From positions 1,364,001 through 1,428,000 of the forward strand of contig OY782679.1 of assembly GCA_963678055.1 (NCBI GenBank): a stretch of 64,000 bases of DNA, written 5' to 3'. The notes under the pieces are model-generated. The model was not told the origin of the DNA. It did no database searches and worked only from the letters and a program-made list of their open reading frames with translations. The DNA is from CAXXOK01 sp963678055 (GTDB taxonomy: Bacteria; Bacillota; Clostridia; Christensenellales; Aristaeellaceae). Below are positions 50,174-58,374 of the stretch, one piece after another. The translations under genes were made by a program, and so were the position numbers. Each line of letters begins with the position of its first letter. Positions within the stretch are counted from its first letter, which is position 1.

Positions 50174-51034
50174 TTACTGTACGCGTTTAATCGTCTCTCG
50201 TACTTGTGCAAACACATCCAGGAAGTCGCTTCTGAAACCAAGCGGGTAGGTAATCTGAATACAGTACAAAACGTTGTCAAGCGTTACGGCATGTACGCGT
50301 CCACCGACTTCTACACCAGTAACGAGTTTACCGGTATACTGTGCATATACGCCTTTGCTGCCCATCAGGTAGCGGGTGGCGGTATAGCTGGGTTTCCATT
50401 CCACAAAGTTCAAGGAACCGATTGTGTTCAAACGCTGTTTAATCTCCTGTTCCAACTCAGCGATTGAATAGTCGCTGACGACAGGCACAGCATAGACATT
50501 GATAATACCAAGCTGACCGTCCTTCATTTGGCTTTCCGGCTCGGACAGGGTAAAGACTTCGTTGTAGGTTTCATCGGGAATCCAGCCTGCAGGCGCTTCA
50601 AACGTTACACCGACGGTGGTCGGGCTATAGGTGATATACGTAAAGTTGAGCGGCGCTTTGGGTGTTGGGGTCGGCGCGTCAATCGGGTCCAGCGGGATGG
50701 GCGCGCTGCCTGTGTAGGGGTAGGTTGTCGCATCGGCATCGGTGCTGACGTTGGCAGAGGTGAACAAGCTGGTCTGTGCTTCCAGTCCTGCATCAAAACC
50801 AACATTGGTTGCAGGCTCGTTAAGCGTAGTATCTTCTTCGGCCAGTGCGTCTTCTTCGGTAAATGTGGCTTCCACAGTTTCAGTCGGGGTTGTCGTTGGC
50901 GCGGGGGTATCTGTGGCGGCAGGGCCGATAAACTGGGTGACTTCGGGAATCACATCTTCAGGTTGACTCTGGCAACCGGTTAAGAGCAATACAAAAGCCG
51001 CAAGACAAAGCAGTACAAGGGCTGTTCGCTTCAT
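50174..51034 (-). CDS. Lipoprotein of unknown function
   Basis: 286 residues. Signal peptide with lipobox LLTGCQS, so it is lipid-anchored on the outer face. A low-complexity Thr/Pro/Glu/Ala linker (residues ~25-125) is followed by a compact domain with SPTTVGVTFEAPAGWIPDE, FTLSEPESQMKDGQLGIINVYAVP and the C-terminal RVHAVTLDNVLYCIQITYPLGFRSDFLDVFAQVRETI. The final part resembles PsbP/DUF-type lipoprotein domains that end in a short helix, but I do not recognise a named family. Control appears specific: a strong promoter overlapped by a palindrome at 51112-51127. Confidence 0.75.
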   Translation of the reverse strand: MKRTALVLLCLAAFVLLLTGCQSQPEDVIPEVTQFIGPAATDTPAPTTTPTETVEATFTEEDALAEEDTTLNEPATNVGFDAGLEAQTSLFTSANVSTDADATTYPYTGSAPIPLDPIDAPTPTPKAPLNFTYITYSPTTVGVTFEAPAGWIPDETYNEVFTLSEPESQMKDGQLGIINVYAVPVVSDYSIAELEQEIKQRLNTIGSLNFVEWKPSYTATRYLMGSKGVYAQYTGKLVTGVEVGGRVHAVTLDNVLYCIQITYPLGFRSDFLDVFAQVRETIKRVQ

Positions 51035-51111
51035 ATGGATTTCCTCCGATTCATGGCAAGCGCTGCTTGCGGAGTGGGGATCGTATGAGCAGGTTTCAAT
51101 TTACGTGCTGT

Positions 51112-51127
51112 GAATACAGTTGTATTC
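51112..51127 (-). promoter_or_regulatory. Palindromic operator-like site over the lipoprotein promoter
   Basis: GAATACA-GT-TGTATTC: seven perfectly matched bases each side of a 2-base centre, overlapping the -10 (51124-51129) and probable transcription start. A repressor dimer bound here would block the promoter. The regulator is unknown. Confidence 0.5.
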
Positions 51128-51152
51128 TAACATTTTGCACAAAACGCGTCAA
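51124..51152 (-). promoter_or_regulatory. Promoter of the lipoprotein gene
   Basis: Minus strand TTGACG (51147-51152), 17-base spacer, TAGAAT (51124-51129). Confidence 0.65.
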
Positions 51153-51202
51153 CATTCCCAAATCACAAGGACGGTTTAAGGGGCTCTTTTTACAATATTG
51201 AC

Positions 51203-52162
51203 CTACGAATCCTGCTCAAGCTGATCATAGTGGGGCTGATACAGCCTGCGTTCCAGCGACCATATCTTTTCAGAGAACACGCCGGGCGGTACTTTGGCCA
51301 GCGCCGTGCTGATCTCATTCATACGGGCATCCAGAATATCCACCCAGTGCAGTACTTCGGCTTCAGGGAACATGGGCTTCCTGGGACTTCCGTACATATC
51401 CTCGCCGTGATGGCTGAGCAGCATGTGCTGCAAAAGGAGCAGCGGCTCTCCCGAGATATCCAGTGTCGCGGCGATTTCGCCAAGACGGGTCACGCCAATG
51501 GAGATGTGGCCAAGCAACAGGCCAGGCGCGGTATAGTCCTTCACAACGCCCAGGGCGTTGGAATCCAGCTCCTCCATTTTGCACAGGTCATGAATGATGA
51601 CGCCCGACAGTAGCAAATCGGCATTCAGATGCGGGTACAGCGGCAATACGCCTTTAGCAAGCCGGAGCATGCCCAGTGTGTGGTGCAATAGTCCACCACG
51701 CTCTGCATGGTGAATGCGCTGGGCGGCCGGGAAGTAAGGGAGCTTTTCCTGATACAAATCAAGCATCCCTTGTACAATGGCTCGAAGCGGGGGACTGCTG
51801 ATTTCAGAAACGGTCTGGTTCAGATATTCCAACATGGCTTCCGGGGTTTCCGGTGCGCTGGGGGTTAGCAGACTCATGTCCACTTTGTCGGTTTCTTCCA
51901 GCGGGCGCATTTTCTCAATGCGCAGCTGCAGGCGGCCGTTATATTCCAACGTAATGCCGCGAACTTTGATTACGCTGCCAACGGGCGGCGGATCGGTATT
52001 CCCGTCCCATAGTTTGCCGTTGAGTTCTCCGGTACTGTCGCCGAGGGTTAAGTCCAGATACTTGCGGCCTGTGTTACCGGTACGCTGCTCGCTCATGCGA
52101 ACAAGAACATACCCTTCAAAACGCATATCTTTTGCAAGAGTCATGATACTCTGCTGTTTCAT
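51203..52162 (-). CDS. YhaM-like 3'-5' exonuclease: OB-fold plus HD domain
   Basis: 319 residues, close to B. subtilis YhaM length. N-terminal OB-fold (FEGYVLVRMSEQRTGNTGRKYLDLTLGDSTGELNGKLWD ... VIKVRGITLEYNGRLQLRI) binds nucleic acid. The HD phosphohydrolase domain follows: GGLLHHTLGMLRLAKG, IIHDLCKMEEL (HD pair) and MLLSHHGEDMYGSPRKPMFPEAEVLHWVDILDARM. Predicted to trim RNA or DNA 3' ends with Mn. The ATG at 52162 lies one base after the dnaB stop with GGAG upstream, so the pair is coupled. Confidence 0.88.
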   Translation of the reverse strand: MKQQSIMTLAKDMRFEGYVLVRMSEQRTGNTGRKYLDLTLGDSTGELNGKLWDGNTDPPPVGSVIKVRGITLEYNGRLQLRIEKMRPLEETDKVDMSLLTPSAPETPEAMLEYLNQTVSEISSPPLRAIVQGMLDLYQEKLPYFPAAQRIHHAERGGLLHHTLGMLRLAKGVLPLYPHLNADLLLSGVIIHDLCKMEELDSNALGVVKDYTAPGLLLGHISIGVTRLGEIAATLDISGEPLLLLQHMLLSHHGEDMYGSPRKPMFPEAEVLHWVDILDARMNEISTALAKVPPGVFSEKIWSLERRLYQPHYDQLEQDS

Positions 52163-52163
52163 G

Positions 52164-53555
52164 TCAAACTCCGTTCTCGTTAATATAGGCTGGTACACGA
52201 ACGCCTGGCGGATTGATGAAGCGTGCAAATTCATCTTGCCACTCCACCTCTACGGTGCCGACGGGGCCGTTTCTCTGCTTAGAAACGATGATTTCCGCAT
52301 CGCCGTCATCGGCAATGGGTTCTTCGTCCGGGTCATCACTCTGATAATATTTTTCGCGGTGTATAAAAAGCACCACGTCGGCATCCTGTTCAATGCTGCC
52401 CGAGTCGCGCAGATCGCTGAGCTGCGGGCGTTTGTTGCGCCGCTGCGTGTTCGCACGTGCCAGCTGCGCGGCGGCCAGCACAGGTATTTTCAGCTCCAGC
52501 GCGATGGCTTTCAGTCCCCGGCTGATATCGGAAACTTCCTGTTGGCGGTTGTCCTGGCGCTTGTCCGAAGACATCAAGCCAAGGTAGTCTACCACAACCA
52601 GGTCCAGTCCGTTTTGCTCCATCATCAGGCGGCGTACACGGCTGCGCATTTTGGAGGGGGAAAGGCCGGGCGTGTCATCGATAAAGATTTTACACGCGCT
52701 GAGGCGGTTTAAGGTATCGCCGACTTTCATCCATTCGTCGTCGCTGAGCATACCACTGCGCAAACGCTGCATATTAATATTGGCGGCGTTGGCTAAAATA
52801 CGCATACCAATCTGCTCTTTGGGCATTTCCATGGTAAACACGGCGATGCGGCTGCCCACGTGCTCGGCCGCAAATAAAACGATACCCAAAGCAAACGCAG
52901 TTTTACCCATACCGGGCCTTGCACCCGCGATTATCAGCTCGCCGCCATGCAGGCAGGTGAGCTTGCGGTCTAACTCATATAAGCCTGTAGGCACGCCACT
53001 GAGCTTGCCTTTCAGGCGGCTGAGCTGTTCCAGCTTATCAAAGGTTTCCATCAGCACAGCGCTAATCGGGGTTAAGGTATCTCCGCCGCCGCGCCGCATA
53101 ACGATATCAAAAATAAGCTTCTCGGCATTGCTTAGAAGCGTATCCATATCATCCATCTGGGTATAACATTCGCCCTCAATGCGGCGACAAGCTGTAATCA
53201 GCTTTCGCAGTGTGCTTTTTTCCTGCACGATACGAATGTATGAAGCGGTATTAGCGGTAGTGGGCACATAGCGGCATGCCGATAACAAATAGGCGGAACC
53301 GCCGATGCCGTCCAGCGTGCCCTTGCGGGCCAGTTCGTTAGAGACCGTCATCACGTCGATAGACGCACTGGACGAAAACAAGGCCTGAATCGCGGTGAAT
53401 ATTTCCCGGTTCTCGGGAGAATAGAAATCGTCTTCTTGCAGGGTTTCCACGGTCAGGGTGGCCGCGCCGGAGTCCTGCATCGCAGCGCCGAGCACAGACC
53501 GTTCCGCATCTACGCTATTGGGTGGGGTGATGCTTACAAGCTCCTGCTGTTCCAT
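52164..53555 (-). CDS. dnaB: Replicative DNA helicase
   Basis: 463 residues, full DnaB. N-terminal domain (NSVDAERSVLGAAMQDSGA), RecA-like motor with Walker A AGARPGMGKTAFALG near residue 208, H1a/B motifs (VFTMEMPKEQIGMRIL, LDLVVVDYLGLMS), and H4 with AAQLARANTQRRNKRPQLSDLRDSGSIEQDADVVLFIHR. Unwinds DNA at the replication fork. No intein is present. GGGAGG lies 8 bases before the ATG. Encoded 38 bases downstream of rplI, the usual Bacillota order rplI-dnaB. Confidence 0.97.
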   Translation of the reverse strand: MEQQELVSITPPNSVDAERSVLGAAMQDSGAATLTVETLQEDDFYSPENREIFTAIQALFSSSASIDVMTVSNELARKGTLDGIGGSAYLLSACRYVPTTANTASYIRIVQEKSTLRKLITACRRIEGECYTQMDDMDTLLSNAEKLIFDIVMRRGGGDTLTPISAVLMETFDKLEQLSRLKGKLSGVPTGLYELDRKLTCLHGGELIIAGARPGMGKTAFALGIVLFAAEHVGSRIAVFTMEMPKEQIGMRILANAANINMQRLRSGMLSDDEWMKVGDTLNRLSACKIFIDDTPGLSPSKMRSRVRRLMMEQNGLDLVVVDYLGLMSSDKRQDNRQQEVSDISRGLKAIALELKIPVLAAAQLARANTQRRNKRPQLSDLRDSGSIEQDADVVLFIHREKYYQSDDPDEEPIADDGDAEIIVSKQRNGPVGTVEVEWQDEFARFINPPGVRVPAYINENGV

Positions 53556-53593
53556 ACGACGCTGCCTCCCTTCTGGCGTTGATACATTCCGGT

Positions 53594-54046
53594 TTATTTA
53601 TCGCCGATGCTTGTGACTAAAACTTTCATTTTAGCGGTAATACCCGAATATACACCGACGCTTACATCGTACTCGCCGGTTTGGCGTATGGGCTCGCACT
53701 CGACTTTGCGTTTGTCGGCCTCAAATCCGAACTGTTTTTTCAACTCGTCCGCAATTTCCTGGTTGGTTACACTGCCGTATAAGCGGCCTGTGTCACCGGA
53801 CTTGGCTGTAATGCGGATCACCTTATCGTTCAGGGCGTTTGCCTGTTCCTGCGCCTCTTGGCGGCGTTCCTTTTCCAGTTGCTCCTCGGCAGCGCGCTTG
53901 CGCTCGATCTCCTTGATGGATGCGGGGGTGGCTTCTACCGCCCATTTTCGCGGAAACAGGTAATTCCGGGCATACCCGCTGGATACGTTAAGAATATCCT
54001 CTTTTTTACCTTGACCTTTTACATCACAAAGTAAAATAACCTTCAT
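53594..54046 (-). CDS. rplI: 50S ribosomal protein L9
   Basis: 150 residues, both domains complete. N-terminal MKVILLCDVKGQGKKEDILNVSSGYARNYLFPRKWA is the L9 signature binding 23S rRNA; the connecting helix (IKEIERKRAAEEQLEKERRQEAQEQANAL) leads to the C-terminal domain with GRLYGSVTNQEIADELKKQFG. AAGGAGG ribosome site. Promoter at 54102-54130. Confidence 0.97.
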   Translation of the reverse strand: MKVILLCDVKGQGKKEDILNVSSGYARNYLFPRKWAVEATPASIKEIERKRAAEEQLEKERRQEAQEQANALNDKVIRITAKSGDTGRLYGSVTNQEIADELKKQFGFEADKRKVECEPIRQTGEYDVSVGVYSGITAKMKVLVTSIGDK

Positions 54047-54101
54047 CCGTTGCTTCCTCCTTCACTTTGAATTGCTCAAGATCCATTGAACCGTAACGTT
54101 A

Positions 54102-54130
54102 ATTATATCGTCCCGCGTCGGCTTCGTCAA
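54102..54130 (-). promoter_or_regulatory. Promoter of rplI-dnaB-yhaM
   Basis: Minus strand TTGACG (54125-54130), 17-base spacer, perfect TATAAT (54102-54107). The -35 overlaps the stop codon of the upstream kinase gene, so the rplI group can be transcribed independently of rarA and the kinase. Confidence 0.7.
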
Positions 54131-55020
54131 TGCTCGCCGGCAGTCTCCTCCATTAACGGAATTTTCGGCAGCATCACGGTAAAGCGCGTGGTTTTTGAAG
54201 TGCTTGCAAGCGTAACATCGCCACCATAGGGCATGAGCGTGTTTTTAACGATGGAAAGGCCCATACCGTGGTTATCGCCTTTGGTGCTGACACCCTCTTC
54301 GAATATCGTTGATAGCAGCTCCTCAGGTATCAGCGCACCGTTGTTTTCAATACAGAAAATAAACGACCGTATATCTTCCCGTATTGTTAGGTGAATACAT
54401 GGCTTACTATCATGCTTGGCGGCGTCCATTGCGTTATCAATCAGGTTGCCCAGCACGCGGCAAAGCTCCCAGGCGGGCATGGGCAGGTTGAGTAGCGGGC
54501 TGTTGATGTGCAGTTGCAAGTCGATTTTCTCGTGTGCGCAGGCACCGGCTTTCACCTTCAGCAAGGCGTTTATCGGCGTAGACCGGGTGGACAAAAAGCT
54601 GGATACCGCCCGAATCTCTCCGTATACCTTTTCCAGATAATCGGTTGCTTCGACATACTCGTTCATTTCCATCAAGCTATACACAACCTGCAGGTGATTA
54701 AGAAAGTCATGCCGCTGCACGCGCAAAGTTCGGTTGAGTTCGTCCATCTGGGTGTTGGATTGTTCCAAATCCTGTATCTGCATCTGCCGCCGTCGTGCCT
54801 GCAGCGCTTCACGAATATCCAGAAACGCGCCCCAGCTGGCCATCAGGCCGCCGACGATAGCAACGACCTGAATAAACTGACGGTTTTCCGGGGTGATACC
54901 CACAATCATGGTATATACAACAAACCCCATCAACACGGTGATTTCCGATATATTGACGATGATGGCGTAGAGTGATGCTTTGCTGACATCGATCTGGCGA
55001 GTTGGTAGTCTTCTTCTCAC
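54127..55020 (-). CDS. Membrane sensor histidine kinase with Spo0B-like dimerisation domain
   Basis: 297 residues. Two N-terminal membrane helices (ASLYAIIVNISEITVLMGFVVYTMIV and QFIQVVAIVGGLMASWGAFLDI), a coiled-coil linker (ALQARRRQMQIQDLEQSNTQMDELNRTL), then the Spo0B-type helical hairpin with phospho-acceptor RVQRHDFLNHLQVVYSLMEM. The HATPase domain has NLIDNAMDAAKHD (N box) and GVSTKGDNHGMGLSIVKNTL (G box). No extracytoplasmic sensor domain. No response regulator is adjacent, so it is an orphan here. Start is GTG at 55020, overlapping the rarA stop (GTGA). Confidence 0.82.
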   Translation of the reverse strand: MRRRLPTRQIDVSKASLYAIIVNISEITVLMGFVVYTMIVGITPENRQFIQVVAIVGGLMASWGAFLDIREALQARRRQMQIQDLEQSNTQMDELNRTLRVQRHDFLNHLQVVYSLMEMNEYVEATDYLEKVYGEIRAVSSFLSTRSTPINALLKVKAGACAHEKIDLQLHINSPLLNLPMPAWELCRVLGNLIDNAMDAAKHDSKPCIHLTIREDIRSFIFCIENNGALIPEELLSTIFEEGVSTKGDNHGMGLSIVKNTLMPYGGDVTLASTSKTTRFTVMLPKIPLMEETAGEH

Positions 55021-56348
55021 AGTTTTTTATCCTTCCCGAATCTGCGTTCCAAACGTGCTTTGAGCTTTGCTTCGTTTCCCTGATCGCTGGGGTGGTAGTA
55101 CACACGGGTTTCAAAGCCTTTTGGCATATACGTTTGTTTTACGAAATGCTCCGGAAATATATGTGGATAGAGGTAGTCATTGCTTTTTTCGTTCTTTGGA
55201 ACCATGATCTGGTCCCGCAGGTATACAGGAACAGCAGAGTAATTGCCGTTTTGTGCGTCGGCCTCTGCTGCACCGAGGGCGTCTACCACGCTATTGCTCT
55301 TTTCCGCCATGCAGATGGCTAGTATCGCCTGGGCGATGGGGATACGCGCTTCCGGCATACCCACAGTTTCCAGCGCATTTGCTGCGGCATGCGCCTGTAG
55401 CATGGCGACGGGGTCTGCCAGGCCCACATCCTCACTGGCGTGTACGATGATACGGCGCACAATCAACCGTGGATCGACACCGGCGTACATCAGCCGGGCA
55501 AACCATAAAAGGGCCGCGTCCGGGTCGCTGCCGCGCATGCTTTTAATAAACGCTGACAACATATCGTAATATAAGCTCTCGTCCAGCTTCATGATGGGCT
55601 TTTGTACGCTTTCCTGAGCAACGTCAAGTGTGATGTGCTTAACGCCTTTGGCATCCTCTTTCGTGGTTAAAAAGGCAAGCTCCAGTGCAGAAAGCGCGGT
55701 GCGTACATCGCCGCCGGACATCCGGGCGATGTAAGACAGTGCATCTTCACCGCAGTCGACTAAGTAGCGGCCGTAACCGCGTTCTTTGTCCTCTAGCGCG
55801 GTGGAGAGGGCTTTGCGGATATCCTCTGTTGCCAGCGGCTGAAACGCAAACACGCGGCAGCGGCTGACAATGGCGGGGGTCATGCTCGCCATGGGGTTTT
55901 CGGTGGTCGAGCCGATAAAGCGAATCAAGCCGGACTCTATCGCCGGGAGTATGGAATCGCTCTGGGCTTTCGACCAGCGATGACATTCATCCAGCAGCAG
56001 GTACGTTGCCTTGCCTAGCCGGACACGGCGTTCCTCGGCAGCTTTTAAAACCTTGCGCACATCTGCAACGCCGCTGGTAACGGCGTTAAGTTTTACAAAT
56101 TCGCTTCCAGTCATCCCGGCGATGATATGGGCAAGCGAGGTCTTTCCGCAGCCCGGAGGGCCCCAGAATATGCTGGATTGCAGTTTATCTGCCATAATGG
56201 CACGGCGAAGAAGCTTGCCTTCGCCGACTAAATGCTCCTGTCCAACGAACTCGTCCAGCGTGCGCGGACGCATACGGTCGGCAAGCGGCGCTTGTGTGGG
56301 GTGGTCGTCCATCGTGCTCCACAGCGTCTGCTGATCAAACTCTTTCAT
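55017..56348 (-). CDS. rarA: Replication-associated recombination protein A (MgsA/WRNIP1 family)
   Basis: 443 residues. AAA+ ATPase with RMRPRTLDEFVGQEHLVGEGKLLRRAI, Walker A SIFWGPPGCGKTSLAHII, Walker B YLLLDECHRWSKAQSD, sensor-1 FIGSTTENP and the C-terminal tetramerisation part with MRGSDPDAALLWFARLMYAGVDPRLIVRRIIVHASEDVGLADP. Acts at stalled replication forks. The ATG at 56348 is used; the internal ATG at 56312 (MDDHPTQ, with GGAG 5 bases upstream) is an equally plausible start. Confidence 0.95.
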   Translation of the reverse strand: MKEFDQQTLWSTMDDHPTQAPLADRMRPRTLDEFVGQEHLVGEGKLLRRAIMADKLQSSIFWGPPGCGKTSLAHIIAGMTGSEFVKLNAVTSGVADVRKVLKAAEERRVRLGKATYLLLDECHRWSKAQSDSILPAIESGLIRFIGSTTENPMASMTPAIVSRCRVFAFQPLATEDIRKALSTALEDKERGYGRYLVDCGEDALSYIARMSGGDVRTALSALELAFLTTKEDAKGVKHITLDVAQESVQKPIMKLDESLYYDMLSAFIKSMRGSDPDAALLWFARLMYAGVDPRLIVRRIIVHASEDVGLADPVAMLQAHAAANALETVGMPEARIPIAQAILAICMAEKSNSVVDALGAAEADAQNGNYSAVPVYLRDQIMVPKNEKSNDYLYPHIFPEHFVKQTYMPKGFETRVYYHPSDQGNEAKLKARLERRFGKDKKL

Positions 56349-56606
56349 ATCGTCGATTCCAATGGCGGGACCTTACGGAATGCCCGTATAATTGGCTTTC
56401 CCGGTACCCGGCAACCTCCATCCGAACAGTTGTTTTCCTTGGTTTACTATACCATAAAACAAAAACTTTGGGAACCGAAAATGGGGAGTATACCGCGATA
56501 TTGGAAGGCTGCGCGCATTGCTTTTTTAGGAGAAACCTGTATAATTTAAGGGAGCATGCAAGAACTAATTTGACACAAGTCTATCGACATAAAGGGGGAG
56601 CGTACC

Positions 56607-57350
56607 TTGGAACGCAACGAAACCTTTCAGACAGGGGAGCTTCATGAGATCGTTACACGCCTGGCGTGGGCGCAACTGGAAATATTTGCCGACGATATTG
56701 AGCAAATACAGGTGCTGGCTTCAGGTGACGAGCGCACAGTGAGCGAACTGAAAATTGCAGCAGAAAACGGCACATTGACCATTGAGCAGCCACAGTATGG
56801 ACTGTCGCTGGATATTACCCACGGGCACTGGATGGAAATTGTCGTGCGGGTTCCCCGCAACTGGGACCAGAACCTGAACCTGCACACGATTAGCGGGCCG
56901 GCCCGGATTCGCGGCTTGGGCGGCGATAGTATATCGGTGGAAACCATCACCGGGGACTTAAAAGCCTTGAAGCTGACTGCCGGGGCGCTGTCCCTGCGTA
57001 CAACGGCCGGTGCCATCAAGGGTGAAACGCTTATGTGTGAGGCATTTACAGCACGCACGGTTAGCGGGAACATCATGCTGGATAGTCTGTCTGCCAAGCG
57101 CTACCGCTTTACTACGGTCAGCGGCGATATTGATATGGATATTAGCGCCGGGTTTGAGCAAATGGAAATCCGTACGGTATCGGGCGACTGCAAGATGGTG
57201 ACGGACCTTGATACAGTCAATGTTTCGCTGCGTACGGTAAGTGGACAGCAATCAATCAGAGGTGTTGAGCTGACACAAGAAAGCACAGCATCCTCGGTGC
57301 GCTTGACCGGCGTATCGGGTAATTTGAAAATCACCAGACGGGAAGTATAG
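56607..57350 (+). CDS. DUF4097-type beta-solenoid protein
   Basis: 247 residues of short beta repeats: LNLHTISGPARIRGL, SISVETITGDLKAL, LSLRTTAGAIKGE, FTARTVSGNIMLDSL, YRFTTVSGDIDMDI, MEIRTVSGDCKMV and SLRTVSGQQSIRG. The recurring TVSGDI element is the hallmark of DUF4097, a putative adhesin-like right-handed solenoid. No signal peptide or membrane segment is seen, so it is probably cytoplasmic here. Start is a TTG at 56607 after GGGGGAG. It is the first gene of a run that continues with ebfC and recR, 10 bases upstream of ebfC. Function unknown. Confidence 0.8.
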   Translation: MERNETFQTGELHEIVTRLAWAQLEIFADDIEQIQVLASGDERTVSELKIAAENGTLTIEQPQYGLSLDITHGHWMEIVVRVPRNWDQNLNLHTISGPARIRGLGGDSISVETITGDLKALKLTAGALSLRTTAGAIKGETLMCEAFTARTVSGNIMLDSLSAKRYRFTTVSGDIDMDISAGFEQMEIRTVSGDCKMVTDLDTVNVSLRTVSGQQSIRGVELTQESTASSVRLTGVSGNLKITRREV

Positions 57351-57360
57351 GAGGAAGCGT

Positions 57361-57702
57361 ATGGCTAAAAAACAATTTGGCGGATTCGGCGGTGGCGGAG
57401 GCAATATGCAGCAGCTGATGCGGCAGGCCCAGAAACTGCAGGAGCAAATGGCAAAAACGCAGGAAGAATTAGATGAGCGCGAATACACCGCACAGGCGGG
57501 CGGCGGCATGGTTACAGTGACCGCAGCAGGCAAAGGCGAGTTAAAATCCATCGTCATCAACCCCGAGTGTGTGGATCCGGACGATGTCGAAATACTGCAA
57601 GATATGATTCTGGCAGCGGTGAACGAAGCGGTTCGTTTGGGCAAAGAAGCCCGCGAACAGGAACTTGGCAAGCTGTCCCCCGGTATGGGAGGTATGTTCT
57701 AA
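57361..57702 (+). CDS. ebfC: YbaB/EbfC family nucleoid-associated protein
   Basis: 113 residues with QLMRQAQKLQEQMAKTQEELDEREYTAQAGGGMVTVTAAGKGELKSIVINPECVDPDDVEILQDMILAAVNEAVRLGKE, the whole family core. Binds DNA as a dimer, and is almost always next to recR, as here. Gly-rich N-terminus (GGFGGGGGN) and C-terminus. AGGAGG before the ATG. Confidence 0.95.
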   Translation: MAKKQFGGFGGGGGNMQQLMRQAQKLQEQMAKTQEELDEREYTAQAGGGMVTVTAAGKGELKSIVINPECVDPDDVEILQDMILAAVNEAVRLGKEAREQELGKLSPGMGGMF

Positions 57703-57705
57703 GCT

Positions 57706-58305
57706 ATGGCCAAACCGCTTGAGCCCATTACGCGGATGGTAACCCAGCTGTCCAAGCTCCCCAGCATCGGGCAAAAGAGTGCGCAGCGGCTGGCGTATTA
57801 CATCATCTCCATGGAATTGGATGATGTGCGTGAGCTTGCCTCGGCCATTTATCAGGGCCGCAAGGAGATACGCTATTGCTCGGTTTGCGGTAACTATGCC
57901 GTGGATGATTTGTGCGATGTCTGTGATGATGACAGCCGTAAGAACGGCCAGATCTGTGTGGTACGCGACCCGCGCGATGTAGCGGCGATCGAGCGTATGC
58001 ACGATTTTGAAGGCGCTTACCACGTGCTGCACGGCACCTTATCGCCTATGGAGGGAATCGGGCCGGAGGATATCCGCATCAAAGAACTGCTCAAGCGCTT
58101 GTCGGACGGAGCGATTCAGGAAGTGATTCTTGCCACCAACCCCGACATTGAGGGCGAAGCGACGGCCAGTTATATTGCAAGGCTGATTAAGCCCATGGGC
58201 ATTCTGGTCACCCGCATTGCTCACGGTGTGCCGGTCGGCAGCGATTTGGAATATACCGATGAAATCACCCTGTCCAAGGCCATGGAAGGCCGACGGGAAC
58301 TATAA
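57706..58305 (+). CDS. recR: Recombination mediator protein RecR
   Basis: 199 residues. Helix-hairpin-helix (LSKLPSIGQKSAQRLAYYII), C4 zinc finger (YCSVCGNYAVDDLCDVCDD), Toprim domain (ICVVRDPRDVAAIERMHDFEGAYHVLHGTLSPMEGIGPEDI) and C-terminal Walker-B-like region (ATNPDIEGEATASYIARLIK). Works with RecO/RecF in loading RecA at gaps. Starts 3 bases after ebfC. Confidence 0.97.
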   Translation: MAKPLEPITRMVTQLSKLPSIGQKSAQRLAYYIISMELDDVRELASAIYQGRKEIRYCSVCGNYAVDDLCDVCDDDSRKNGQICVVRDPRDVAAIERMHDFEGAYHVLHGTLSPMEGIGPEDIRIKELLKRLSDGAIQEVILATNPDIEGEATASYIARLIKPMGILVTRIAHGVPVGSDLEYTDEITLSKAMEGRREL

Positions 58306-58309
58306 TGCA

Positions 58310-58333
58310 AACAGCCTGCTGACGCAGGTTGTT
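58310..58333 (+). terminator. Weak hairpin after recR
   Basis: AACAGCCTGC / GCAGGTTGTT stem with one G-T pair and a TGAC loop, followed by TCAATATGC without a T run. It may only partly end transcription before rmuC. Confidence 0.4.
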
Positions 58334-58374
58334 TCAATATGCTCTACAACTTCATGAGAACGGGAGGATGACCG

